A program made the translations under genes and the position numbers. From Levilactobacillus tangyuanensis (GTDB lineage: Bacteria > Bacillota > Bacilli > Lactobacillales > Lactobacillaceae), in contig NZ_RHOA01000001.1 in assembly GCF_003946545.1 (NCBI RefSeq), positions 62,001 to 126,000 on the forward strand: a stretch of DNA of 64,000 nucleotides. The letters run 5' to 3'. The notes beneath the pieces were generated by a model. It did no database searches. It was given only the letters and a program-made list of their open reading frames with translations, and was not told the origin of the DNA. Below are positions 1 through 8,738 of the stretch, one piece after another. Every line of letters begins with the position of its first letter. The first letter of the stretch is position 1.

Positions 1-1
1 G

Positions 2-613
2 AGCGAAAAAAATTCTTTTTATATTGCCGCAATCGAACATTCATACATCAGTGGGCGCAATATGAATTCGCCAATTACTGGCTTTGCCCTCCAATTAGTT
101 CAGGATAAGGTCTATTTGCAGAAGGACTACGTGACCCAGTATTTTGCAACGACGGATGATAATCGTAAAATTCAGGGCTCAACCTACTTCATTAAGGACG
201 GGGCGGACGGTATCTGTGGCTTGCTTTGCATTAACTTTGATACCAGCCGCTACGTTAACTTGGCCAACGAGGTTCTACGGATGACCGGCGTGGATATGCC
301 ATCGGTCAATCACCTCATTCAACCGGACGATGGCGAGGAGGATGCCGTGGCGACGCTAGTGGAACCAGTATCGGCGACCAAGCCAGCCGAAGCCCTACAT
401 GCCGATGTGGCCGCCATTATTAATGCCAGTATCGATCCCCAGTTGTTACAACCCGGGGTCGTGATGACGCCGGAAACGCGAGTTCAGATCGTTCAGGAAC
501 TCAGTGATAAAGGGGTCTTCCAGATCAAAGGGGTCATGCCTCACGTGGCCAAGGTGCTGGGCGTTTCGGAACCCAGTGTGTACCGGTATCTGCGGATGAT
601 CGACAAACCATAG
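2..613 (+). CDS. YheO/DauR-family PAS-HTH regulator, 5'-partial
   Basis: The frame is open back to the window edge. Residues before the first ATG (position 62) include ISGRN, matching the conserved ISGR...T region of YheO-type PAS domains, so the gene starts upstream and position 62 is internal. About 203 residues are visible: the rest of the PAS-like domain (FIKDG, GLLCINFD), a variable linker, and a C-terminal DauR-type helix-turn-helix of about 45 residues ending GVSEPSVYRYL. Family members are cytosolic DNA-binding regulators that sense small molecules. The ligand and targets cannot be told here. A parS-like site and a terminator follow the stop directly. Confidence 0.85.
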   Translation, partial: SEKNSFYIAAIEHSYISGRNMNSPITGFALQLVQDKVYLQKDYVTQYFATTDDNRKIQGSTYFIKDGADGICGLLCINFDTSRYVNLANEVLRMTGVDMPSVNHLIQPDDGEEDAVATLVEPVSATKPAEALHADVAAIINASIDPQLLQPGVVMTPETRVQIVQELSDKGVFQIKGVMPHVAKVLGVSEPSVYRYLRMIDKP

Positions 614-614
614 G

Positions 615-630
615 TGTTTCACGTGAAACG
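615..630. promoter_or_regulatory. parS: parS-like palindrome (ParB/Spo0J binding site)
   Basis: TGTTTCACGTGAAACG matches the Bacillus-type parS consensus TGTTNCACGTGAAACA at all but the last base. It sits just after the stop of the upstream gene and before its terminator. In Firmicutes parS sites cluster around the replication origin and nucleate ParB spreading. The match is seen; function is inferred. Confidence 0.8.
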
Positions 631-660
631 AAAGGGTTCCGCCAAGGCGGAACCCTTTTA
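631..660 (+). terminator. Rho-independent terminator
   Basis: Perfect 10-bp GC-rich stem (GGGTTCCGCC / GGCGGAACCC) with a two-base loop and a short T run, just after the DauR-type gene. Confidence 0.85.
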
Positions 661-748
661 CTATTAACGCTAGATTTGGTATGCTAGTAGGAATTATTTC
701 TAAACTTGGGTCGGCTGCGGAGTAGGACTTGAGGGAAAGTGGGGCTTT

Positions 749-1366
749 ATGTTTGCAATGTATCTACGGGGGCTGCTGTTAAGTCTGGCCCTCGTGTCAT
801 CCATTGGGATGCAAAATCTATTCGTCTTTAACAATGCCATTAATCAGCGGTTGCCACGGGCACTGATCGTGACCATTATGGTCTGGTTTGCCGATACGGC
901 GCTCACGCTGGCCGCCTTTTTCGGGATGGGGGCCATCATCAGCGCTCATCAAACCTTCAAGCTGATTATCATGTTCCTTGGTGGCCTGATGGTGATCTGG
1001 ATTGGCTTCGGTATCCTCCGATCGGCCCGAAGCTTCCAATTGGCCAGCTCCAATACGCCGCTGACCATGAAGAAGTCGCTGATTAATTCCTGGGTGGTCA
1101 CCTGGGCAAATCCGCAGGCCTTGATCGATACCAGTCTGATGTTTGGGGCGATGCGGGGGTCACTCAGCAATACCCAGGTGACGCCGTTCATCTCCGGCGT
1201 AGTGACGGCTACGGCCATTTGGTTCTTCGGCATTACCCTGATCCTGGGCCTGCTCAAGGAACGGTTACCACAGAAATTCCTCATGTGGGTCAACATTATC
1301 TCCGGTGGGGTTGTGATGATCTACGGTTGCTACTTGTTGTGGCAAGCCGTCATGATGGTCATTTAA
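749..1366 (+). CDS. LysE/ArgO-family amino acid exporter
   Basis: 205-residue integral membrane protein with about six hydrophobic segments, the usual LysE/RhtB size. The signature near the middle (WANPQALIDTS) corresponds to the conserved NP-x-DT region of LysE/ArgO exporters, which pump basic amino acids out using the proton gradient. The specific substrate cannot be assigned. ATG at 749 follows a weak purine-rich site (GAGGGA); an in-frame ATG nine bases later is an alternative. It stands alone between two terminators and converges on the next gene. Confidence 0.8.
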   Translation: MFAMYLRGLLLSLALVSSIGMQNLFVFNNAINQRLPRALIVTIMVWFADTALTLAAFFGMGAIISAHQTFKLIIMFLGGLMVIWIGFGILRSARSFQLASSNTPLTMKKSLINSWVVTWANPQALIDTSLMFGAMRGSLSNTQVTPFISGVVTATAIWFFGITLILGLLKERLPQKFLMWVNIISGGVVMIYGCYLLWQAVMMVI

Positions 1367-1384
1367 GTTAAATTTGAACATGCG

Positions 1385-1420
1385 AAAGGGCCTGGAACGG
1401 TAAAACTCCAGGCCCTTTTT
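1385..1420. terminator. Bidirectional terminator between convergent genes
   Basis: Inverted repeat AAGGGCCTGGA / TCCAGGCCCTT with a ten-base loop and T runs on both sides. It serves the exporter (+) and the CadD-like gene (-). Confidence 0.85.
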
Positions 1421-1424
1421 GATG

Positions 1425-2006
1425 TTATTGAACAAGAATGGCAATGCCCACGATCACGAGGAGTAAGGGCGACAACCAAGCGCCGAAGCGGGTAAAGAGT
1501 CGTCGAGCCCAGGTGGACTTGGCTAAGCGATAGCTGATGAATAGCCATAGGCCAATCATGATAATGAAGACCATCAGGACGATGCCGAGTTGACCCTGGT
1601 TAAGGTGCGTGAAGAAGGGAATGTAAATGCTGAGATTATCGCCGCCATTCCCTAACGTTAGCGACCAGACCAATGGTGGACTGATTAATTTGGGCAGGGC
1701 CGTTGGTGTGCGGTCATGTTTTCGGGTCCGATACCAATTCTGTAGGCCTAGGGTCCCTAACGTGAAGGGAATGATACCTAACAGATGTGTCCAGTGGGCG
1801 ATATTTAAAGTCACGAGGCCCCAGCTGATTCCCCAAGAAATGGCCATTAGTGTCAAGATCCCGAGATATTGACCCACGACAATTGACCGCCGTTGGTCGG
1901 GTGTTTTTGCCGTCAACCAGAGCAACAGGAGGACGATGAGGTCATCGGTATCCGTGACGAAGAAGACGCCAATACTGGTGAGAATAAAGAGCAACAGGGG
2001 AGGCAT
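1425..2006 (-). CDS. cadD: CadD-family cadmium resistance transporter
   Basis: 193-residue hydrophobic protein. It starts with a membrane helix carrying the acidic T-D-T-D-D-L motif near residue 20, typical of CadD-type permeases, and the length fits the family (about 200). CadD proteins confer modest cadmium resistance by an efflux or sequestration mechanism in the membrane. A charged cytoplasmic loop (RKHDRT) lies mid-protein. No CadC/ArsR regulator is adjacent, so cadmium induction is not evident. GtrA family membership was considered and rejected because the acidic helix fits CadD. Confidence 0.75.
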   Translation of the reverse strand: MPPLLLFILTSIGVFFVTDTDDLIVLLLLWLTAKTPDQRRSIVVGQYLGILTLMAISWGISWGLVTLNIAHWTHLLGIIPFTLGTLGLQNWYRTRKHDRTPTALPKLISPPLVWSLTLGNGGDNLSIYIPFFTHLNQGQLGIVLMVFIIMIGLWLFISYRLAKSTWARRLFTRFGAWLSPLLLVIVGIAILVQ

Positions 2007-2082
2007 GAGCGAATCAATCCTTTGTTAGACTTGATGAATTCATTCAATCATACACTAAAACCAGTCGGGACGGGGAACTTCG

Positions 2083-2117
2083 TCAAAAAAGACGCCTAGG
2101 CAACAGCCTAGACGCCG
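2083..2117 (-). terminator. Terminator after the GtrA-like gene
   Basis: On the minus strand GGCGTCTAGGC-TGTT-GCCTAGGCGTC is followed by six Ts. The perfect stem lies just past the gtrA-like stop and before cadD. Confidence 0.85.
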
Positions 2118-2122
2118 GTTAA

Positions 2123-2635
2123 TTAGTCGTTGGTTTCGGGATGCTTCTTGAAGACCAGCTTCATGGATAAGAAATAGTTGAAGCTGACGGCGAGCCCATG
2201 GGCAACCACCTTGGTAATGGTTGGATGGAACTTCAAGAGGGAGATACCCACCCATAAGAGAATGAATTCGATCAGGTAGGTAATCAGCCGCGTGCCGTAG
2301 AAGGTTGTCATTTCCTTGAAGTATCGGGTGGACTTGTGTTTGAAGACGAAGGTGCGGTCCAGCCAGAAGGAACATTGCACGGTCAGAATCCAGTCGATGA
2401 AGTTGGCTAATTGATATTCAATCCCCAGCATATGGTTCAGAAGATAGAAGAGGGCAATGTTAACGACAACGGTCAGTGCCCCGAACAACAGGAATCGTTG
2501 GGCTTGACCCTTATTCTTATTCTCAACGGCGGCCAGTTGTTCCTTAAATTCAGTTTCCGTTTCGGTCAATTCAGCTTCGTATTCTTCTTTAGTCGTGGGA
2601 TAGTGATCATGCCGTAATGGCGTTTGTTTCTCCAT
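2123..2635 (-). CDS. GtrA-family membrane protein with charged N-terminal extension
   Basis: 170 residues. The start is set by GGAAAGG about ten bases before an ATG at 2635; the open frame runs about 33 codons further without a ribosome site. The first 50 residues are highly charged and probably form a short coiled coil (KEEYEAELTETETEFKEQ). The rest is a four-helix GtrA domain (FLLFGALTVVVN; LDRTFVFKH). GtrA proteins are thought to help flip or use undecaprenyl-phosphate-linked sugars in cell-wall glycosylation, but no glycosyltransferase is adjacent, so the role is open. Confidence 0.8.
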   Translation of the reverse strand: MEKQTPLRHDHYPTTKEEYEAELTETETEFKEQLAAVENKNKGQAQRFLLFGALTVVVNIALFYLLNHMLGIEYQLANFIDWILTVQCSFWLDRTFVFKHKSTRYFKEMTTFYGTRLITYLIEFILLWVGISLLKFHPTITKVVAHGLAVSFNYFLSMKLVFKKHPETND

Positions 2636-2770
2636 AGCAATGGAACCTTTCCTTACGCTCAGGGCCTGAGAGCACCGCGGTTTTCGCGCGCTGTTCGCGG
2701 GATGAAAACGTGTAATTTGTCTCGTTAGGCCCATTATAACGCAAGTTGGTTAACCTGCTAATGAAAATTT

Positions 2771-4411
2771 CTAATTTGCAATGTGGGCGAGCCGGTAGTC
2801 GGCATTCCCATTGAACTTGTTGTAAACAACGCCCTTTAACTTGGGGTTAACCAACGTTCCTGTCCGACCTTCGTAAAGTGGCGTGACGGCTTGATCCTTG
2901 GCCGCCGTTTGGGCAGCTTTGACCAGTTCGGCATACCGCGCCGTCTGGTTGAGCGCATCCTTACCCTCGGAGTTGGCCAGGGCCTGATCGTAGGCCTTGC
3001 TGGTGTAGTGACCCATGTTAGACCCGTTCTTGGATTCCAAGATTTGGAGTGATTGAATTGGGTCGGCGTAGTCCATGCTCCAGCTGGTCAGGTTAACCTG
3101 GAAGTTGCCCGAGGAAACCTTGCTGAGCATGGCCGTAAATGGCATGGCGGCAACGTTAACCTTTAAGCCAAGCTTACTGCTGAGTTGGCTTTGAATGAAT
3201 TCGGCCAGGTTCTTGCTGGCATCGTCATCACCACAGGTGATCGTGATGGCCAGGGCCTTCTTACCCAGTTGTTGTTGCGCTTGCTTGTAAAGTTTCTTGG
3301 CCTGAGTGGGGTTGTAGTCTACGGTGTTCTTAACGTAGGCATCATTGGTGAAGTCAGTCCCGGTCTTAGGGTTCTTCATCATATCTTTAATCCCAAAGGT
3401 CTTGGCGGGTCGGGACCCATTCTTCAAAACCTTGGTGGCCAACTGTTGCCGGTCGATGGCCAGCGACATGGCAGTCCGTAGGTCGCGGTTAGCGGCGGTC
3501 TTGTTCTTTTCGTTGTATTGCATGAACCCAATGCGACCTTGCGAAACGGTCTTCAGGTTAGCGTTGTTCTTGTTTTGCGTGGTTTGTTCGCCGTCCAAAG
3601 TGACGGCGTCTAATTTCTTAGATTGATAGAGGTTGTACGACGTGGTGGTCGACTTAATCACCTTATAGTTAATATGATTGAGCTTGACGGACTTGGCCTC
3701 GTCGTAGTTAGGATTCTTCTTTAACGTCCAGTTATCGCCGGTACCGTTCCAGTTGGTGAGGACGAAGGGCCCGTTGTAAACGGTCGTTTTGGCCGAAGAC
3801 CCGTACTTCTTACCGTATTTTTCAACGGCCGATTGGTTCACTGGGTAATAGGTCGTGCTGGCCAGCATCTTCTTAAAGTAATCGGCCGGTTGACTGAGGG
3901 TAATCTTCAATTGATACTTGCCAACGGCTTTTACGCCGAGGGTCTTAGGGGCCTTCTTGCCTGCTGCAATCGCCGTGGCGTTTTTGATGTTGGCGAATTG
4001 GTAGGTGAATTCGGACTTGGACTTAGGGTCGAGCGTCCGTTCCCATGAGTAGATGAAGTCCTTGGCGGTTACGCCTTGACCGTTACTCCATTTGCCGTCG
4101 TGCCGCAGGTTAATGGTGTATTGGTGGCCGTGGTCAGATACCGTGGTTTTGGTGGCCAGGGCGTTCTCGGGCTGACTATCGGCGTTCAACCGGTACAGCC
4201 CTTCGCCAACCTGGCTTATGGTGGTACTGGAGACGCTATCGGTAACCTTAGCCGTGTCCAGACTGGTGATTGGCGCCGTCTGCGACAGATTTAAGTCCTG
4301 GGCCGTTGCAGTCTTCGTTGATTTTGAATGGGCGGTTACGGCAAAGATGCCACCGATTAGAATAATTCCGCCACACAGTGCTAATGTTTTTTTATGTTCT
4401 AGTAAGCTCAT
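2771..4411 (-). CDS. oppA: Oligopeptide ABC transporter substrate-binding protein (OppA-like) without lipobox
   Basis: About 546-residue family 5 extracellular solute-binding protein, with GLYRLNADSQPENALA and GKWSNGQGVTAKDFIYSWERTL stretches typical of OppA. These proteins capture peptides outside the cell for an Opp permease; no permease genes are in the window. The N-terminus is a hydrophobic segment without an LxGC lipobox. The only early Cys follows LAL rather than a small residue, so it may be signal-anchored or cleaved instead of lipid-modified. GGAGG lies before two adjacent ATGs; the second gives better spacing. The leader is a T-box with its own promoter. A paralogue lies at 33530-35164. 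Confidence 0.88.
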   Translation of the reverse strand: MSLLEHKKTLALCGGIILIGGIFAVTAHSKSTKTATAQDLNLSQTAPITSLDTAKVTDSVSSTTISQVGEGLYRLNADSQPENALATKTTVSDHGHQYTINLRHDGKWSNGQGVTAKDFIYSWERTLDPKSKSEFTYQFANIKNATAIAAGKKAPKTLGVKAVGKYQLKITLSQPADYFKKMLASTTYYPVNQSAVEKYGKKYGSSAKTTVYNGPFVLTNWNGTGDNWTLKKNPNYDEAKSVKLNHINYKVIKSTTTSYNLYQSKKLDAVTLDGEQTTQNKNNANLKTVSQGRIGFMQYNEKNKTAANRDLRTAMSLAIDRQQLATKVLKNGSRPAKTFGIKDMMKNPKTGTDFTNDAYVKNTVDYNPTQAKKLYKQAQQQLGKKALAITITCGDDDASKNLAEFIQSQLSSKLGLKVNVAAMPFTAMLSKVSSGNFQVNLTSWSMDYADPIQSLQILESKNGSNMGHYTSKAYDQALANSEGKDALNQTARYAELVKAAQTAAKDQAVTPLYEGRTGTLVNPKLKGVVYNKFNGNADYRLAHIAN

Positions 4412-4514
4412 CATAAATTCCTCCAGATAAATTAGTTTTGTCGGTTAGAAGTTAGATAAGCTTGGCCATCGTTTCAACATGGTGAATCCCCCTCGAGTCA
4501 TAAAAGTGTAGACA

Positions 4515-4800
4515 AAAAACCGTCCTCAACAGCCAATGTGTTAAGGACGGTTTTAACCGCGGTGCCACCTTAATTAGACGGATCCCGAAAAGAGATCGCG
4601 CCCCTCTCCACAGGGAACCAACATTCCCCTGACAACTGACGTATGTCGCACGTCTTCCCGTACTTTGATTCGGGGAAGCCCTCGGTGGTCCATTTAACTA
4701 TCTGCGTTCGGCCGTACTCTCAGCAACGACGGCTCTCTTGGCGTGCACGATAATCTTGATCTCCACCTCAATGGTTTGTTTCGGACGATTTATTGAATTG
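4515..4800 (-). ncRNA. T-box leader of oppA copy 1 (candidate tRNA-Met specifier)
   Basis: Minus-strand leader carries the canonical T-box AAGGTGGCACCGCGG (4557-4571). It is followed by a terminator, AAAACCGTCCTTAACA...TGAGGACGGTTTTTT (4515-4554). Stem I holds the AGAGA motif and a GCTGAGAG apical element. The predicted specifier loop, between a GGTGG/CCACC helix and an ATTATC/GATAGT helix, reads TAAATGGA, so ATG (4691-4693) is the best specifier candidate. Uncharged tRNA would allow read-through into oppA. Seen: T-box and terminator. Inferred: the specifier. Confidence 0.9.
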
Positions 4801-4805
4801 AGGCT

Positions 4806-4834
4806 AGTGTACCCCTGGAAAAAGAGGGTGTCAA
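4806..4834 (-). promoter_or_regulatory. Promoter of the T-box/oppA unit
   Basis: TTGACA, a 17-base spacer and TACACT on the minus strand. Transcription should start near 4799, just before T-box stem I. Confidence 0.85.
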
Positions 4835-4882
4835 CCAGCATTCTGAAAAAAGTTTTTTCAACCGGCACGTTATTATTAATAA

Positions 4883-5242
4883 TTAACTATTGATAACTAA
4901 ATTATAACTGTCATCGAGCAATTGAAAGAGTAGGGCTTCATCGGTCTTTTCGTTCAGAATCATGGTGAGCCAATGCTCTTTGTTCATATGGTAAGCGGGT
5001 AGGAATCCCGGTTTGCCCCGCAGTAATTCACCAAATTCTGGATCGACCTTCACGTCCAAAATCTCGAGGGCGTCCGTTCCGGTTAACCCCAGCTTATCGG
5101 CAGGCACGTTCATGAGGAGGCCAAACCACTTACCGTGGCGATTCTTAAGGGCGGCGTAGCGGGGATACTTCTTAAACGGAAATTCGGGGGTGACACCGAA
5201 ATTATCCTCGGTATACGTAAAAATAGCGGTTCTCGAAATCAT
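4883..5242 (-). CDS. MmcQ/YjbR-family (DUF419) DNA-binding-fold protein
   Basis: 119 residues from ATG 5242, preceded by GGGAGGT at good spacing; 25 extra upstream codons lack a ribosome site. The CyaY-like MmcQ/YjbR fold is recognised by KYPRYAALKNRHGKWFGLLMNVP, the charged middle and the C-terminal HMNKEHWLTMIL. Family members are small cytosolic proteins of uncertain function, thought to bind DNA. The gene is monocistronic, downstream of nothing obvious. Confidence 0.8.
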   Translation of the reverse strand: MISRTAIFTYTEDNFGVTPEFPFKKYPRYAALKNRHGKWFGLLMNVPADKLGLTGTDALEILDVKVDPEFGELLRGKPGFLPAYHMNKEHWLTMILNEKTDEALLFQLLDDSYNLVINS

Positions 5243-5565
5243 GGTCACTGACCTCCCAGTTTGTATGGATAGCCTCAGTTTATAGTTGTTTTCACTGATA
5301 TTCAATGGTCGTCTCAATGACTAAGCCAGCAAAACGATAGTTCTCGCCTTTTCCAAATTGGTGCGGCATACTGAAATTAAATCGGGAAGGATGATGGGAA
5401 ATGGCAGAAGCATATGTGTTATTGGCATTGTGGCAGGAGTTGGCACGCCGCGAGGATTGGCAGGTTCAGACCCACATGCCAGCCGGCGGTCGCGATAACT
5501 TTTCCGATCGACCCTACTAAACTAGCAAAGCCAGTCGTCGGTTCGACGCGATAACTTTTACAGAC
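5243..5565. other. Gene-free stretch
   Basis: No coding frame, strong hairpin or repeat recognised apart from the terminator that follows. Short open frames here lack ribosome sites and family resemblance. Confidence 0.5.
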
Positions 5566-5599
5566 AAAAGGAGCGATGACAACGTCATCGCTCCTCTTT
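5566..5599 (-). terminator. Terminator of the zinc alcohol dehydrogenase gene
   Basis: Stem GAGCGATGAC / GTCATCGCTC with an AAC-type loop, flanked by A and T runs, placed just after the minus-strand stop. Confidence 0.85.
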
Positions 5600-5610
5600 A
5601 GATCCAATAT

Positions 5611-6735
5611 TTATTTGCCAGGAACGTAGCTATCATCAATAACCAAGACTGGCTTGATGGTCTTCCCGGAAACGGAGTCGGCGTTTGCGGCATTGATGTC
5701 ACTGAACTTGTAGAACTTTTCAGTCTTATCAAAGTCGAACATGCCTAACTTGTAGAATTCAATTAAACGAGGAATGTCGATTTGCGGTACGGAGTCCCCC
5801 ATGTTAACCCCGATGACACTCTTGTCGTTGACACAGAGGTCGTTCCAAGTGTCGAGGTCGATGTGTTGGTTCGTCACGGCAATCGCTGCAGAAGTCCCGC
5901 CTTGTGCTAAGGCGGCGATGGAATTACTGATAACGGCGGAAACCCCAGTCGTATCCACGGCGAAGTTAACCCCGAAGCCACCGGTTAAGTCTTGGACGGC
6001 CTTCACAACGTCGTCAACCTTGTTGCTGTTGATGACATCGGTGGCGCCTAAGTCCTTGGCCAAGTCCAACCGTGAGTCCACGATATCGATGGCGATAACC
6101 TTGGTGCATCCGGAAATCCGGCCGGCCATCATGGCAGCCAAACCAACGGCCCCGGTCCCAAAGACGGCGATGGTGTCGCCAGGCTTTGGCTTTAAGGTGT
6201 TGAGGACAGTCCCAGAACCCGTGACGTAGCCACAGCCCAGTGGCCCTAATTTACGTAAGTCGAGGTCCTTATCAACCTTAACGGCGTTGCGTTCACGAAC
6301 GACCGTGGTGGTAGTGAAGGAACTTTGGTCGAACATGTCCGCAACCTTGTGGCCATCTTCGGTGAAGTGAGCGCTACCGTCTGGCCGAACACCGGACAGG
6401 TTGTTAGCCGCGTAGTTTTCGCATTGGGTTGGCATCCCCTTCAGGCAACTCTTACAGTTACCACAGCCATAGAAGCTTAAAACAACGTGGTCGCCTGGTT
6501 GGAATTGGGTCACTTCTGGCCCAACCTTTTCAACGATCCCGGAACCTTCATGGCCTAAAACGATGGGGTAGTCAATGGTGGCAATCCCAGTCCGTAAGGC
6601 TTCGTCGGAGTGGCAGATCCCACTGGCAACCATGTGGACTTGAATGTCGTCAGGACCCATGTCGGTCAATTCAACGTCATCACGAATATCAAAATCAGCA
6701 TTTTGTTTATCAACAACTGCAGCTTGAATCTTCAT
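5611..6735 (-). CDS. Zinc-dependent NAD(P) alcohol dehydrogenase, aryl/medium-chain type
   Basis: 374 residues from ATG 6735, with GAGGTG seven bases upstream; the longer frame begins at a GTG inside that ribosome site. Catalytic zinc ligands are in GICHSDE and GHEGSG. The structural zinc lobe is C-G-x-C-x-x-C-x7-C (GCGNCKSCLKGMPTQC). The Rossmann motif is GTGAVGLA. It resembles the MDR subgroup with benzyl alcohol and secondary alcohol dehydrogenases. It likely oxidises or reduces alcohols and aldehydes with NAD(H), fitting the redox balance of a heterofermenter. A cre-like site lies about 70 bases upstream. The natural substrate is unknown. Confidence 0.88.
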   Translation of the reverse strand: MKIQAAVVDKQNADFDIRDDVELTDMGPDDIQVHMVASGICHSDEALRTGIATIDYPIVLGHEGSGIVEKVGPEVTQFQPGDHVVLSFYGCGNCKSCLKGMPTQCENYAANNLSGVRPDGSAHFTEDGHKVADMFDQSSFTTTTVVRERNAVKVDKDLDLRKLGPLGCGYVTGSGTVLNTLKPKPGDTIAVFGTGAVGLAAMMAGRISGCTKVIAIDIVDSRLDLAKDLGATDVINSNKVDDVVKAVQDLTGGFGVNFAVDTTGVSAVISNSIAALAQGGTSAAIAVTNQHIDLDTWNDLCVNDKSVIGVNMGDSVPQIDIPRLIEFYKLGMFDFDKTEKFYKFSDINAANADSVSGKTIKPVLVIDDSYVPGK

Positions 6736-6804
6736 AATCGGCACCTCGTTTATAATTATTTAAGTTTCATATACACTGATCATTATTGCACAATCAGCTT
6801 TAAA

Positions 6805-6818
6805 AGCAAGCGCTTTCA
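6805..6818. promoter_or_regulatory. cre-like CcpA site upstream of the alcohol dehydrogenase
   Basis: AGCAAGCGCTTTCA fits the cre consensus TGWAANCGNTNWCA with two mismatches and has the palindromic GCGC core. It lies about 70 bases upstream of the adh start. Confidence 0.55.
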
Positions 6819-6931
6819 CGATGGGTTTCAACCCGCAAAGGCTGGTGTAAGCCCGATAAATAGGGCCTTTATCAAGCGACGGAAAATTTTCAAGCTTGCT
6901 AAAATTGCCACTTGTGTCGTTCCATTCAAAG

Positions 6932-6966
6932 AAAAGAGATCGTTCGAAAGGGAATGATCTCTTTTC
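6932..6966 (-). terminator. Terminator of the aldehyde dehydrogenase gene
   Basis: AAAAGAGATC...GATCTCTTTT stem immediately 3' of the minus-strand stop, ending in a T-rich run. Confidence 0.8.
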
Positions 6967-6973
6967 ACCGGGA

Positions 6974-8449
6974 CTAGCCCTGGGCCTTTTCGGGATGACC
7001 CTGCAGGTAGATGACGTGGGTATTTAGGAACTCTTCGATCCCGTGTTTCCCATCGTCGCCACCGATCCCAGATTCCTTCCAGCCGGAGTGCGACCCGTTC
7101 ATGGCCTCAAAGTTGAAGCGGTTGATATACGTTTCCCCATCTTCCAGCTCGTTGGCGGCGCGCATGGCGTTATCGATGTTTTCGGTAAAGATGGATGAAG
7201 TCAGGCCAAAGTCGCTGTCGTTAGCCATGGCGATCGCGTCATCCAAGGTCTTGAAGGTCAAGACGGGCAGAACCGGGCCGAAAATTTCGGATTGAACAAT
7301 CTCTGAATCCTGGGCAACGTTGGTAATGACCGTTGGTTCGTAGTAAAAGCCGTTGGCAATCTTGATCCGGTGACCCCCCGTGGCTAGTTTGCCGCCGGCC
7401 GCTACGGCACGATCGACCATGCCGGCCACCTTATCGAGGGCGCCCTGGTTAATCAGGGGCCCCATGTCGACGCCTTCATCGGCCATGGGATCGCCCACGG
7501 TCACTGCCGCCATCTTGTCGGCCAGCTTGCGGGTAAACTCAGCGGCAACGTCTGCTTGAACGTAGATGCGTTCACAATTGTTGCAGAGTTGGCCGTTGTT
7601 ATCGATGCGGGAGTCGATAATGGCCTGAACGGCCAGGTCAATGTCGGCGTCCTTGCAGACGATGGCCGGTGCCTTGCCACCAAGTTCCAGGGATACCTTA
7701 GCCATGTGGGTGGCGGCGGCTGCCATGACGCGCTTTCCGGAGTCGACTGACCCGGTCAGGCTGATAATGCCAATTTTTTTGTTCTTGGACAGCTCGTCAC
7801 CGATCACGGCGCCAGGGCCGGTGATAATATTGACGACCCCCTTAGGGATGCCCACTCGATCACAGATTTTACCAAATTCCAGTCCCAGGTTAGGCGTATC
7901 CGTGCTGGGTTTCAGCACGATGGTATTACCAGTAACCAAGGCCGGCCCCATCTTACGGGCGATGAGGAAGAAGGGAAAGTTCCACGGTAAGATGCCGGCG
8001 GCAACACCGATTGGTTGCTTATCGATGAGAATGTTCTCGTGGGCATTGTCGGACTGAACGATTTCTCCCTCATAGGTTCGGGCGGCACTAGCCATGTAGT
8101 CGAAGTAGTCCGCCGAGAAGAGAATTTCGGTGGTCGCCAGGGACTTAATCTTGCCTTGTTCCTCCTGGAGCATGGCGATCAAATGGTCTTGGTCCTTGCG
8201 AATCTCGGTTGCACAGTCGTGAAGATATTGCCCCCGGGTAGCGGCGGGTAAGAGTTTCCAAGACTTTTGGGCGGCGTAGGCCGCATCGATGGCCTCACGG
8301 GCCTCGTCCACGGTTGCACTGGGCACCGTGGAAATGGGAGCGCCGGTGGCCGGATTGATCACGGTGATCAAGTTGCCAGACGTGGAATCTTTGAACGCGC
8401 CATTGATGTACATTTGGTAATGCTGAAGTGAAACGGAATTCTGTGCCAT
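6974..8449 (-). CDS. aldA: NAD-dependent aldehyde dehydrogenase, AldA-like
   Basis: 491 residues, normal for the ALDH superfamily. The start at ATG 8449 has AGGCAGG nine bases upstream. Motifs in order: PWNFPFFL and KPSTDTP (cofactor), LTGSVDSG, catalytic Glu in LELGGKAP, catalytic Cys in GQLCNNCERI, and EIFGPVLPV. It is closest in feel to lactaldehyde/glycolaldehyde dehydrogenase (AldA), oxidising short aldehydes to acids with NAD. It lies head-to-tail with the alcohol dehydrogenase but has its own terminator. The substrate is inferred, so the symbol is tentative. Confidence 0.85.
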   Translation of the reverse strand: MAQNSVSLQHYQMYINGAFKDSTSGNLITVINPATGAPISTVPSATVDEAREAIDAAYAAQKSWKLLPAATRGQYLHDCATEIRKDQDHLIAMLQEEQGKIKSLATTEILFSADYFDYMASAARTYEGEIVQSDNAHENILIDKQPIGVAAGILPWNFPFFLIARKMGPALVTGNTIVLKPSTDTPNLGLEFGKICDRVGIPKGVVNIITGPGAVIGDELSKNKKIGIISLTGSVDSGKRVMAAAATHMAKVSLELGGKAPAIVCKDADIDLAVQAIIDSRIDNNGQLCNNCERIYVQADVAAEFTRKLADKMAAVTVGDPMADEGVDMGPLINQGALDKVAGMVDRAVAAGGKLATGGHRIKIANGFYYEPTVITNVAQDSEIVQSEIFGPVLPVLTFKTLDDAIAMANDSDFGLTSSIFTENIDNAMRAANELEDGETYINRFNFEAMNGSHSGWKESGIGGDDGKHGIEEFLNTHVIYLQGHPEKAQG

Positions 8450-8691
8450 AGGACTAAACCTGCCTTTCAAATCAATGTGAGTGACCAGAAGCATCTATTG
8501 TTAACAAATGAGCAAATAACGGCATGCTTATCCGCCTGCTCAAGAAAGGTTATAACCTGCGATGAGTTACATTGCAAAATAACTCACGCGTCAATGGCCA
8601 TTGAAAAGTTGTGAGTCGTTCGTTGACCCCGGTACGACGTTGCATGGTGACTTCGTCAGGGGACTTGCTTAACTCAGCGAAAAAAGGCCAT

Positions 8692-8725
8692 AAAAATGGG
8701 TCGTAACAAGGGTTACGGCCCGTTT
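8692..8725 (-). terminator. Terminator of the SDR gene
   Basis: Minus strand GGGCCGTAAC-CCT-TGTTACGACCC followed by ATTTTT, just beyond the SDR stop. Confidence 0.75.
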
Positions 8726-8738
8726 GGATTTAATAATC

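Noticed and set aside
949-1296. Long antisense frame over the LysE-type gene
   Set aside because: Shadow of the real gene; no ribosome site and no family resemblance.
5419-5607. 62-codon minus-strand frame after the alcohol dehydrogenase
   Set aside because: It overlaps the dehydrogenase terminator and has no ribosome site.
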